Shown here in pieces: positions 16,427 to 24,112 of a stretch of 48,372 bases of DNA. The DNA lies in the NCBI GenBank assembly GCA_014728175.1, contig WJMA01000012.1:1-48372 (forward strand), written 5' to 3'. The stretch's first letter is position 1. Each line of letters begins with the position of its first letter. Origin of the DNA: Candidatus Fermentibacterota bacterium. GTDB lineage: Bacteria > Fermentibacterota > Fermentibacteria > Fermentibacterales > JCC-6. Position numbers and translations under genes: made by a program. The notes beneath the pieces were generated by a model. That model did no database searches. It worked only from the letters and a program-made list of their open reading frames with translations, and had not been told where the DNA came from.

Positions 16427-19027
16427 TCAGAGCTCGCGCAGGGCCTTGCCTATCTCGGCGGCCACCTTCTGCTCGTCGCCCCTCTTCTTGAGCAGCCCCG
16501 GGTTCTCGTTCTCCTTCATGTAGCGTCGGAGCACCGGGGCCAGCCTCTTGTCGCCGTACTTGCGTATGTAGGTCAGGGCGTCCAAGGCCAGGTCCAGCTG
16601 GCCCATGGGGAGCCCCTCTTCGATGTTGAAGCTGTCGACGGCCAGTCGGAGCACCTCGTCAGAGTCCGGGATCCTTCTCAATACGGCCATTATCGCCGGC
16701 CTCAGCCCTTCCTTGAGCTTGAAGAGCCGGACCAGCTCGCTGACCATTCCCGCTGCGCTCCGGGGGGACTTCTGCAGGATCTCCAGGGCAACGGTGGCCA
16801 CGTCCAGGCTGGGGTCGTCTATCCTGCCTATGGCCACCTCGGTGGCCTTTTCGGGCGAGATCATGTACATGCTCCGCAGAACCGCCTGACGAAGGCGCTC
16901 GTCGGTATCCCTCGAAAGCTCTTCCAGCACCTCCAGGCCGGACTGCGTCTTGGTCTCTCCCAGGATGGCCACGATGTTCCGGGAGATGTACCAGTCCTCG
17001 TCGGACAGCCTGCCGGTCTCCGGGTCGCGGGGGGTCTCGAAACCCGACCTCAACCTGCGAAGGCGGGCAATCATCACCGGTACGGCGGGACCCCCCAGCT
17101 TGCAGAGGATCCGGTAGGCCCGGGCCCTGGTGTGCCGGTCCGGCTCCAGGAAAACGTCCATCAGCTTCCACACCAGGTTCTTGAGAAACAACCTCGCCGC
17201 CAGCCTCTCCGCCTCCTCGGAGACCACCTCGTTGCGTGACATGAGCGCGTCCAGGAGCCTCTCCCCCGTGCCGGGGGTGTCCATGCGCCGCATGGCCTCC
17301 TCCAGCGCCCTCCTCCGGGCCGAGGTCAGATCGGCGGAACGCAAGTCCTGGTTGCGTAGGTTCTCCAGCGCTTTGGCGGTCGTATCGGCGGCGGCCATCT
17401 TACCGGTGGATATAAGGCTGCCGCAAACGGTTCCCAGCAACACCGTAGCCGAATAGAGAGCCTCGGGGTTGGCTTCGTAGCTGAGCATGGCTCCCACGTT
17501 CTCGATAACCTGCTGCACCGTGTTGTCCTTGTTCCGCTCGATCGCGGTAAGGGTAAGGCTCATCAGTCTCTCTACGGCCTCCAGGCGAAGGTCCTCGTCG
17601 GTACTGGCCAAATCCTTTATCCTGGCTCTCACGATTCGCCGCACGGCGCTCCAGGACATGTCTCTCTGGATGTCCCGCCTGGCCAGCAATCCCTGCTCCA
17701 GGATGGTGGGATCCAGGGAAGCAATGAAGTTCGCCAGCAAACCCCTCTGGTTGGTTATTCCTTCCGCCGAGCCATCCAGAACCTTCTTGAACGCCTCTCC
17801 CAGTTGTTCGCTGGACAGGTCCCGCAGGCTCTCCCCCCGCTCCAACCGATCGATCAACTCCCCGAATATCAGGTTCTCGATCGCCTTCTCCTCGGGGGCC
17901 TCGGTGGTGGAGATCACCTCGCCGTCCTTGGACACCAGCGCGTACCGGAACTGGTCGCAGGTTACGTTGTGGATGTTTCTGCGCTCCATGAGTTTATCCA
18001 GGCCACCGTGCTTCTTGATGTACGCGGGGGACTTGTTGAATATCGATGCGAAGCGCATCACTCCGTCGGCGTCCACACCGGCGTGGAAGCTTATGCTGCT
18101 GGCGTTTCGGTCGGACATCTGCCGGAGGAAGGAATTTATGACCTTGCCCTTGCGCTTGATCTCCTGGTCGTTGACCATCAGCTGGTCTCCCATGACGCTT
18201 AGAGTGGTCATGGGTTCTTCCTTGTGATACTCGTTCAGGATGTTCATGAAGGAGGTGAGAGCCGGTTGGATGGCGGGGTGACCGGGCGGGTACATTCCGG
18301 TGGACCGGACTATGAAGCCCAGCCTCTTGACCAGGTTCTCCGCCATCCTGGACAGGGCCAGCGGGGACATCCTGCTGCCGGTCTGGTAGGAAAGAAGGTT
18401 GGAGCCGAAGCTGTACCTGCGGACCGCGCTCTCGCTGAGGTTGTACTCCCAGCTGTTCCGGCCCTTCTTTATGAAGTCCAGCTCCTCCAACACCTCGGTC
18501 ATAACTTCGGCGGTGTCTCCGGAGAAGACCGAGGAGTCGAACTTCAATACCGGCTTGTTGGGCCCCATTCCGCTTATGACCTTCAGTGCGAGGCTGGAGC
18601 CGGTGGACTCCACCGTGGGCATCGATGCACTTTCCAGCTCGCGGTTGAGTACGTAGTAGAGCTCCAGCACCAACGACACCTTGGCCATAACGGTGGGAAT
18701 GTCCGACTCGTCGAAATTCGGGAGCCTTGACCATGACTCGGCCATGGAGGGACTCTTGCGGCGGAGCTGCTCGGTAAGGGCGTTGAGATCGAGGTCCTTG
18801 TTCTTCCTACCGCCCAGATGCAGAACGCTGAGGAACGACAGCGAATGGTCCGGGCTGGAGGTGCATTCGTTGTCCAGCCTGGAAACCAATTCTCCGGCGT
18901 CGGAAATATCTTGTGCGGCAAGTCTGGACTCGGCCACCGCCGGCCGGTTCTCGGCCTCCCGCTCGTTCATAACGGAGTTCGCAAGCTGCTTTAACGCACG
19001 GTCCAGCTTGTCCTGGTCGTCAGCCAT
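16427..19027 (-). CDS. large HEAT-repeat protein, function unknown
   Basis: 866 residues, soluble, with no signal peptide. The centre (about 225-300) contains the segment NLVKRLGFIVRSTGMYPPGHPAIQ and a following 'LSVMGDQLMVND' strand; this 'YPPGHP' helix is seen before HD-GYP and response-regulator modules in other proteins. The C-terminal 300 residues are HEAT-like helical repeats (RARAYRILCKLGGPAVPVMIARL, LRQAVLRSMYMISPEKATEVAIG, LDVATVALEILQKSP). No catalytic motif was found. Likely a cytoplasmic scaffold. Start ATG 19027; divergent from tRNA-Sec. The downstream C25 gene could be co-transcribed if the hairpin at 16365 is not a terminator. Confidence 0.7.
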   Translation of the reverse strand: MADDQDKLDRALKQLANSVMNEREAENRPAVAESRLAAQDISDAGELVSRLDNECTSSPDHSLSFLSVLHLGGRKNKDLDLNALTEQLRRKSPSMAESWSRLPNFDESDIPTVMAKVSLVLELYYVLNRELESASMPTVESTGSSLALKVISGMGPNKPVLKFDSSVFSGDTAEVMTEVLEELDFIKKGRNSWEYNLSESAVRRYSFGSNLLSYQTGSRMSPLALSRMAENLVKRLGFIVRSTGMYPPGHPAIQPALTSFMNILNEYHKEEPMTTLSVMGDQLMVNDQEIKRKGKVINSFLRQMSDRNASSISFHAGVDADGVMRFASIFNKSPAYIKKHGGLDKLMERRNIHNVTCDQFRYALVSKDGEVISTTEAPEEKAIENLIFGELIDRLERGESLRDLSSEQLGEAFKKVLDGSAEGITNQRGLLANFIASLDPTILEQGLLARRDIQRDMSWSAVRRIVRARIKDLASTDEDLRLEAVERLMSLTLTAIERNKDNTVQQVIENVGAMLSYEANPEALYSATVLLGTVCGSLISTGKMAAADTTAKALENLRNQDLRSADLTSARRRALEEAMRRMDTPGTGERLLDALMSRNEVVSEEAERLAARLFLKNLVWKLMDVFLEPDRHTRARAYRILCKLGGPAVPVMIARLRRLRSGFETPRDPETGRLSDEDWYISRNIVAILGETKTQSGLEVLEELSRDTDERLRQAVLRSMYMISPEKATEVAIGRIDDPSLDVATVALEILQKSPRSAAGMVSELVRLFKLKEGLRPAIMAVLRRIPDSDEVLRLAVDSFNIEEGLPMGQLDLALDALTYIRKYGDKRLAPVLRRYMKENENPGLLKKRGDEQKVAAEIGKALREL

Positions 19028-19108
19028 CGCTTACCTCCCCCCTGCCCAGTATATGCTAATCCAACCATTATCAGCGGTAAAGGGCTGTAACTGAGAGCAC
19101 AGACGAAC

Positions 19109-19137
19109 TTGACACGACCATATTTCTTCCCATTTTC
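19109..19137 (+). promoter_or_regulatory. probable promoter of tRNA-Sec
   Basis: Perfect -35 TTGACA at 19109-19114. The -10 is poor (CATTTT/ATTTTC around 19131-19137). Spacing puts the start about 5-10 nt before the tRNA-Sec 5' end at 19148. Confidence 0.45.
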
Positions 19138-19147
19138 GATGTTGCGC

Positions 19148-19244
19148 GGGAGCGGAAGGGGACTGGTGTCTCTCCCGGACTTCAAATCCGGCGTAGGGTG
19201 CTAGAACCATCCTGGGTGGGTTCGATTCCCACACGTTCCCGCCA
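19148..19244 (+). tRNA. selC: tRNA-Sec (anticodon TCA)
   Basis: 97 nt with all bacterial selenocysteine tRNA features: 8-nt acceptor strand GGGAGCGG against ACGTTCCC (one G-T pair and a mismatch at the eighth pair), a long 6-bp D-stem (GGGGAC/GTCTCT) with a 4-nt loop, anticodon stem CCGGA/TCCGG with loop CTTCAAA (anticodon TCA), a long variable arm (AGGGTG/CATCCT stem), T-arm GTGGG-TTCGATT-CCCAC, discriminator G and encoded CCA. It suppresses UGA with SelB at SECIS-bearing codons. The selD gene 480 bp downstream needs it for its own translation. selA and selB are not in the window. Confidence 0.95.
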
Positions 19245-19265
19245 TTTCTTTGGATAGCGTGCCCG

Positions 19266-19565
19266 CTAGGTTCTTTCCTTCAGCTCCCGTAGGGTCCTCA
19301 CGTTGTCGTGGATCCTGAACATTACGATGGCCACTTCCATCCATGCCCTGACCATTATCAGATAAAGTACCGCGACGATAGGCCCCAGCACCAGGGCTCC
19401 CACTCCCGCGGCCGCGCCCCTGGCAAAGGCGCCTACCACGAAGATCAGATAGGCTATGGCTATCACCGCCACGACGATCGCATAGATAATGCTTATTACC
19501 CGAGGGAATACGAACGTCTCGAACGAGAAATCGAACAGCGACCCCAGGAATCCCTTCTCATCCAT
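19266..19565 (-). CDS. DUF4282 small membrane protein
   Basis: 99 residues. The N-terminal GFLGSLFDFSFETFVFPRVISIIY is the DUF4282 signature, followed by two hydrophobic segments (about 24-45 and 55-80) and the basic ending RIHDNVRTLRELKERT. Function unknown. Read on the minus strand between tRNA-Sec and selD; I see no functional link to either. ATG 19565 is preceded by an AGGATGGGAT-type purine stretch. Confidence 0.75.
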   Translation of the reverse strand: MDEKGFLGSLFDFSFETFVFPRVISIIYAIVVAVIAIAYLIFVVGAFARGAAAGVGALVLGPIVAVLYLIMVRAWMEVAIVMFRIHDNVRTLRELKERT

Positions 19566-19611
19566 CCCATCCTCCTAAAACCGGGGCGAAAACCCGCCCC
19601 TCCGCAAATTG

Positions 19612-19629
19612 TCTTCCACAATTGGAAGA
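19612..19629. repeat. short perfect inverted repeat upstream of selD and the DUF4282 gene
   Basis: TCTTCCA (19612-19618) and TGGAAGA (19623-19629) separated by CAAT, in the divergent intergenic region. It could be an operator or an RNA hairpin; nothing more can be said from sequence. Confidence 0.3.
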
Positions 19630-19727
19630 TACAAAGAAAAGGGTGTTCCCCGCAGCCGGATATATTTAGGTTTGTACCTTGCTTCTGAACCCACTCGGTG
19701 CATAACCGCACTGAAACGGAAGGACCA

Positions 19728-20951
19728 ATGGACCGACGTCTCTACCAGGGCGAGCATTGTCCATGCCCATCTGACTGCCATCGCAGAGGCAATTGCAAGG
19801 AATGCATAGCCTTCCATCATGGTCGGAGCGAGCCCACCTATTGCGAGTACCTCTACGGCGAGGCCACCGCTCCCCCCCCGATGCCGGAGAGGGCCATGCC
19901 TACGGGCAAGCAGATCCGGATGCTGGACTACGCTCCCTGCGCCGGTTGAGCGGGTAAGCTGAACCCGGCCAGGTTGGCCGGTATAGTCGAAAGGCTCCCG
20001 AAGCTGGACTCGCCAAACCTGATAGTGGGCATGGAAACCATGGACGACGCCGGAGTCTACAAACTCTCCGACGATACGGCCATAGTCCAGACGGTGGACT
20101 TCTTCTACCCCATAGTGAACGATCCGCGCAGCTTCGGTCGCATCGCCGCGGCCAACAGCCTTTCGGACATCTGGGCGATGGGCGCCAAGGCGATAACCGC
20201 CATGAACCACCTGGCCTACCCCGCCGGCATGATCCCCCCGGAGGCGATAGAGGAGCTGCTGCGGGGCGCCAACGAGAAGCTGCACGAAGCGGAAGTCGCC
20301 CTGGTGGGCGGACATACGCTGGAACAGACCGAGATGGTCTTCGGCCTGAGCGTCACCGGTACCATCCATCCGGACAAGGCCACCTCCAACGCCAGCGCTA
20401 AGACCGGCCAGAAGATAGTCCTGACCAAGCCTGTCGGTACGGGCATATACTGCAACGCCCACCGGGTGGACGGCCTGTCCGACGGGCAGTACGAAAGCTT
20501 CGTCGGAACCATGGAAAGACTCAACATGTACGCCGCCGAGACTATAGAAAGTTTTCCGGTGGGAGCGGTCACCGACGTGACGGGCTTCGGCCTGCTGGGT
20601 CATGCCATGATCATGGCCAGATTCTCCGGACGTACGCTGAAGATAGACGTCGGATCGGTTCCCTTGCTGCCCGACCTTATGGATCTGATCGCCCGATACA
20701 ATCCACAGGGCGTCTGCAAATGCAAGCAGTTCGTCCAGGACCATATGTCGGTCGATGAAGGTGTCGATTCACTCATGGTGAACGTGCTGTCCGAGGCCCA
20801 GACCTCCGGTGGTCTGCTGGTAACGGTCGACGCCGACGCTGCCGACGAGCTCGTCCAAGCCCTAAGAGAGGCCGGGGATTGTAGCTCGGTGGTTATCGGC
20901 GAGGTGGGCGGCCCACCGGACGGCGAGGTCTATCTGGAGATGGAGCCATAG
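19728..20951 (+). CDS. selD: selenide, water dikinase as a selenoprotein (Sec74), with N-terminal Cys-rich DUF6485-like domain
   Basis: SelD makes selenophosphate from selenide and ATP, the Se donor for tRNA-Sec. Read through TGA 19947-19949, the gene gives 407 aa. Residues about 9-42 hold six Cys (11, 13, 17, 23, 26, 39) in the spacing I know from DUF6485 (CPCPSDCHRRGNCKECIAFHH). After a Pro-rich linker comes the SelD core: LDYAPCAG-U74-AGKL, where Sec sits three residues before the conserved Lys77, exactly the catalytic Cys/Sec site, then DDAGVY, TVDFFYPIVNDP and AAANSLSDIWAMG. No stop other than the TGA separates the domains. SD GGAAGGA (19718-19724) precedes ATG 19728; internal ATGs at about 19896 and 19920 could start a plain SelD. 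A SECIS-like hairpin lies at 19965-19981. Confidence 0.9.
19965..19981 (+). promoter_or_regulatory. bacterial SECIS element in selD
   Basis: A perfect 6-bp stem CCGGCC/GGCCGG closes the 5-nt loop AGGTT. It starts 15 nt after the TGA, so the loop G residues lie about 22-24 nt downstream of it. Bacterial SECIS hairpins (for example in fdhF) place a GGU-type apical loop at a similar distance for SelB binding. It also codes for Pro-Ala-Arg-Leu-Ala-Gly in SelD. Confidence 0.8.
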
Positions 20952-20977
20952 TAGGACCGTTCGATCCCCTGGCCTGG

Positions 20978-21423
20978 ATGGACGCCAATCTAATCCCGGA
21001 GGAGGTCGATTCCTCCTTCCTCTACGAAGCCATGGAGTCCCAGTCCGATGGATGCCTGCCCGTCATATACCGGGAATTCGACGGGCAAAGGAGAGACCAC
21101 TTCGCCGACCGAGGGCGGGTACTGGATTTTCTTTCGATTCTCGGCCCCGGTCGAATTCTGGATTTCTGACCCGGTGACTCTCCGCGAGCTGGCCCGGGTG
21201 CTGAGGCCCGGGGGCAGGCTGAGGCTGGCTTCTCCTATGCCGCCCCACCGGGGGAAACTACGCCCGTGCTCTGTTCGACGAGATGGAAACGGAACGGATC
21301 CCCCCGAACCCGACCGGAGTCGACGACATGCTGGCGCCGGGAGTGAGCGTGGTCTGCCGCCTGCAAGCTCTCTCCCGGAGATTCCGTGGCCAGAGAGCTC
21401 CCTGGATAACCGCTTTACGGTGA
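20978..21423 (+). pseudogene. SAM-dependent methyltransferase remnant
   Basis: Three blocks in three frames look like pieces of one class I methyltransferase. Frame A (20978 to about 21166): MDANLIPEEVDSSFLYEAM ... motif I ILDF, then TGA at 21167-21169. Frame B (about 21178-21250): LRELARVLRPGGRLRLASP, the post-motif region. Frame C (about 21252-21423): GNYARALFDEMETERIPP, VDDMLAPGV and on to TGA 21421-21423. About 60 residues between motif I and the RVLRPGG block are missing, and a G5 run at about 21250 explains the B-to-C shift. It begins 26 bp after selD on the same strand and was probably in its operon. Confidence 0.55.
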
Positions 21424-21538
21424 CCGCGAACCGGCACACCAAGGTCATTCCCGACGAGTCCCGGAATAGCACCCCCGTCTCGGCTGTATAAGCACCAGGA
21501 ATCGGCAGGAACTTAGACAGAAAAACGGAGGTGCTGAA

Positions 21539-22870
21539 ATGGGACTGATAGTCGCGCTTACCATCCTGGCCGCTTCGATAACCGCCACCCGGGCACAGGG
21601 GCAGGACTACAACGAGGTGGTGCAGCGGGTGAGCCAGATGACCTGGGACTACAAAGTATGCGAGTACGCCAGCCGGTACGGGCTGGACGTGGTCAACGTA
21701 ACCTGGGAGGACACCGGGAGGTACTACGGCTCCTGCTGGGGGCCCAACATATCCGACATGACCATCCAGGTCCATCACGAGGACCCCGCCAGCGGTCAGA
21801 AGCAGCTTACCTGCATGCCCGTCGTCCGTTATCCCAACTTCCATGATCTTTCGGCCGACCTGGACCCGGACAGGTTCTTCCTGCTGGCGGGAAACGAGCG
21901 GGGCGAGGACCTCAATCCGATCACCCTCACCGACTTCGTGGACCATCTACGGGTCTATCTGCACGATGCCGACTCCTGGGACGGAAACAGAATGAGCCTG
22001 CTGGCCGAAAGGGACAGCATGGTCCTGGTCAGCGCCCAGGCCGTGTTCCTTCCCATTCAGCAGAGCGGAACGGCCACCTTCAACCCGGTGCTCTTCAACT
22101 ACCAGTCCTACGAGGGCGACCCGGCTGTGCTGACCATTCTCGCCACCAGGGAGGGAACCTCTGTAACGGTCATAGACAACACCCGCGACCCGGTCCCGGG
22201 TGCCTGGAGCTGGGGCCAGAGGCTCTTCTTCAACGAGAACGGGGAAAGGGCCAGCCTGACGGGGGAAAGGATCTCGGACTTCCAGGCCCACGGAGGCGAC
22301 GGAAACGACAACTCCGTCTCCGCCGCGGGGGAGGAAGGGTTGAACATGGTCCTCCTGATACAGATTCCCCTGAAGCAGAAGCATCCCCAGTCGACATGGT
22401 TCGACGAGGCGGAGCTTTGCGCGTGCGAGGACGCGTGTGCCTCGGCCGGAGCCGCTTCCAGGGCTACCTCCAACGTGGAAGCGGCGGTGGTCGGCCACGG
22501 AGAGCTGGAAGGTCCGTTCACCGAGATAGACGACCTGCCCATAAGACGTGACCCCAACTTCCCCATTCGGGTAACGGTCCAGTTCTACAAGGCCACGGAC
22601 AACGGCGTGGTCACCGAGGAGGACGTCAGGCAGGTGCACGAGCAGATAGAGCGCGTGTACGAGGATGCCGACTACGTGGGATCACTGGTGGTTCCCGACC
22701 CGGGCGAGTACAGGCCCACCGACTGGGACCGTGATGCGGTTCCCCGCCACCTCCATCCCTACTGGGAAGCATGGAGGCAGCATTTCCTGGGCAAGATAGA
22801 CCGGTTGGACCTGTTGCAGGGCGAGACCAAGAAGCCTGCGCCCGAAAGGCTCTCCAAGAAGATCTGGTAA
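21539..22870 (+). CDS. secreted protein of unknown function
   Basis: 443 residues with an N-terminal signal peptide (about 1-19, MGLIVALTILAASITATRA). The mature part is acidic and rich in aromatic residues and short loops; Cys occur at CEYASRYG, SCWGPN, LTCMPV and in the cluster LCACEDACA. The middle of the gene (ATREGTSVTVIDN, GQRLFFNENGERASLTGERISDF) looks beta-rich, and the C-terminal third has a helix rich in Glu (VTEEDVRQVHEQIERVYEDAD). I do not recognise the family. SD ACGGAGG lies about 8 nt before ATG 21539. It is a monocistron with a TTCG-loop terminator directly downstream. Confidence 0.65.
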   Translation: MGLIVALTILAASITATRAQGQDYNEVVQRVSQMTWDYKVCEYASRYGLDVVNVTWEDTGRYYGSCWGPNISDMTIQVHHEDPASGQKQLTCMPVVRYPNFHDLSADLDPDRFFLLAGNERGEDLNPITLTDFVDHLRVYLHDADSWDGNRMSLLAERDSMVLVSAQAVFLPIQQSGTATFNPVLFNYQSYEGDPAVLTILATREGTSVTVIDNTRDPVPGAWSWGQRLFFNENGERASLTGERISDFQAHGGDGNDNSVSAAGEEGLNMVLLIQIPLKQKHPQSTWFDEAELCACEDACASAGAASRATSNVEAAVVGHGELEGPFTEIDDLPIRRDPNFPIRVTVQFYKATDNGVVTEEDVRQVHEQIERVYEDADYVGSLVVPDPGEYRPTDWDRDAVPRHLHPYWEAWRQHFLGKIDRLDLLQGETKKPAPERLSKKIW

Positions 22871-22890
22871 ACCATCGGAGGAGTAAGGAA

Positions 22891-22914
22891 GAAGCCCCGC
22901 TTCGGTGGGGCTTC
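22891..22914 (+). terminator. TTCG-tetraloop terminator
   Basis: A 10-bp stem (GAAGCCCCGC with GTGGGGCTTC, one G-T pair) closed by a TTCG tetraloop, 21 bp after the stop of the secreted orphan. Only a short T content follows. Confidence 0.8.
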
Positions 22915-22947
22915 GACCTATTGAGCCCCTTCTCCCCCGCCCAGGAG

Positions 22948-23559
22948 CTACCAGACCACAGTCGCGGTAACCGTGGCCGTGGTCTCGGTGTAGCCTTCCT
23001 CGACGTCCGATTCGAAATCGGTGTACTCGCCTTCGGCATCGACGGTCAGAAGACCGCCTACCACAGGTGTGGTCGCGCCGATACGAAGGGTGGTCTTCTG
23101 GGCGCCGAGCTGGGCGGAGGTGAATGCAAAGCCACCCGTCGCGCTCCAGTGGGAAGGCAGAGTGTACCTCGCCGAAGTGTCGCAGACGTACCGGTCGTTA
23201 TCCACCGATTCTATGGTGCTGCGGTGAAAGGTCACTGCGCCGGTCAGGGAAAGATCCGACGGAAGGGCCACGATCTCCCGCAGCGATACGGTGTGTCCGG
23301 TGTAATCCTCGGAAGCTCCCCCGCTGTTTGTTTGAAGGCTGTACGTGCCATTGGTCGAGAAGCGTACCGAGCCTTCCCTGTGTGTGTATCCGGCGGTTGT
23401 CGACACCATTCTGCAATCGGTTCCGTAATCGCTGCCTCCGCCCACCTCCCGGAACGTCGGGGCGTAACCGACTATCAGAAATGGCAAACCTCTCGGGGTG
23501 ATGGTGGCCCGGGCACCGAGGGCCTGGGTTACCGTCTGGCCGTCCTTCCAGGCGACCAG
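22948..23559 (-). pseudogene. 5'-truncated outer-membrane beta-barrel protein
   Basis: The minus strand is open for about 200 codons and encodes alternating amphipathic strands: TQALGARATITPRG, GLPFLIVGYAPTFREV, MVSTTAGYTHREGSVRFSTNGTYSLQ, LSLTGAVTFHRSTI, HWSATGGFAFTSAQL, TTATVTATVVW. It ends in an aromatic residue (Trp), as outer-membrane barrels do for BAM recognition. The open frame runs back into the terminator hairpin at 23580-23605, where TAA closes it. No ATG, signal peptide or SD precedes it; only TTG or CTG could start it. I read it as the C-terminal part of a barrel gene that lost its 5' half. Confidence 0.55.
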
Positions 23560-23579
23560 ACCTCGGAGCCGTGGTGAAG

Positions 23580-23605
23580 AAGGGCCCCGCCGACGCGGGG
23601 CCCTT
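23580..23605 (-). terminator. intrinsic terminator after the PYQG membrane protein gene
   Basis: An 11-bp GC-rich stem (AAGGGCCCCGC/GCGGGGCCCTT) with loop CGAC or its complement GTCG. It lies 32 bp beyond the minus-strand stop at 23638 and closes the Mut7-C to membrane-protein run. Confidence 0.85.
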
Positions 23606-23637
23606 TATCGTTGTCCGGTGAAAGGTTAGATAGGTTT

Positions 23638-24057
23638 CTAGAGCAAGATTATGGTGGCTATGATCATCCAGATTCCGACGCACATCGCGGCGATGCCCAG
23701 GTTGCCCTGGTAGGGGGCCAGCTTCTTTACGGTCTGGTCCATCTTCTCCTGGGCCTGGGGGCTGGTTATGAAGGTCTTCAGCACGCCTATGCCCAGAAGC
23801 AGGCCCAGGCAGAGCTGTATTATCCCGGTCGCCAGGTAGGTGATCCACCAGATGGGGAAGTCGCCCAGCCAGCCGATCTTCATCAGGCTGTCTATTATCT
23901 CCCAGATTCCCCATAGCGCCGATATGGCGCCTATCCAGCCCTGGTAAGGGGTGATCTTGTCTATGAGGTCCTTGGCCTCCGGCCTCTTGGCGATAATCAG
24001 GCTGGGCACCGCCAAAACGCCCAGCACGAACATCCATATGCCGCTTAGAAAACCCAT
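23638..24057 (-). CDS. four-helix membrane protein with duplicated PYQG repeat
   Basis: 139 residues with about four hydrophobic segments and a clear internal duplication: ITPYQGWIGAISALWGIWEII (about 35-55) and LAPYQGNLGIAAMCVGIWMII (about 112-132), each following a short charged helix (EAKDLIDK, QEKMDQTVKK). It looks like two copies of a helix-loop-helix unit facing the same side. Family not recognised. It lies 55 bp after the adenosine deaminase gene and may be co-transcribed. Start ATG 4057 of the 24 kb block (24057), preceded by GGAGGG on the minus strand. Confidence 0.6.
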   Translation of the reverse strand: MGFLSGIWMFVLGVLAVPSLIIAKRPEAKDLIDKITPYQGWIGAISALWGIWEIIDSLMKIGWLGDFPIWWITYLATGIIQLCLGLLLGIGVLKTFITSPQAQEKMDQTVKKLAPYQGNLGIAAMCVGIWMIIATIILL

Positions 24058-24112
24058 CGAACCCTCCTTCCGACAGAACGTTAAAAATTATGAGAACCTA
24101 GGGCGAAACTAC

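Noticed and set aside
21048-21491. 147-codon frame after selD as a real gene
   Set aside because: Only a short block (LRELARVLRPGG) looks like protein; the rest is out of frame with neighbouring methyltransferase-like blocks, so it belongs to the pseudogene.
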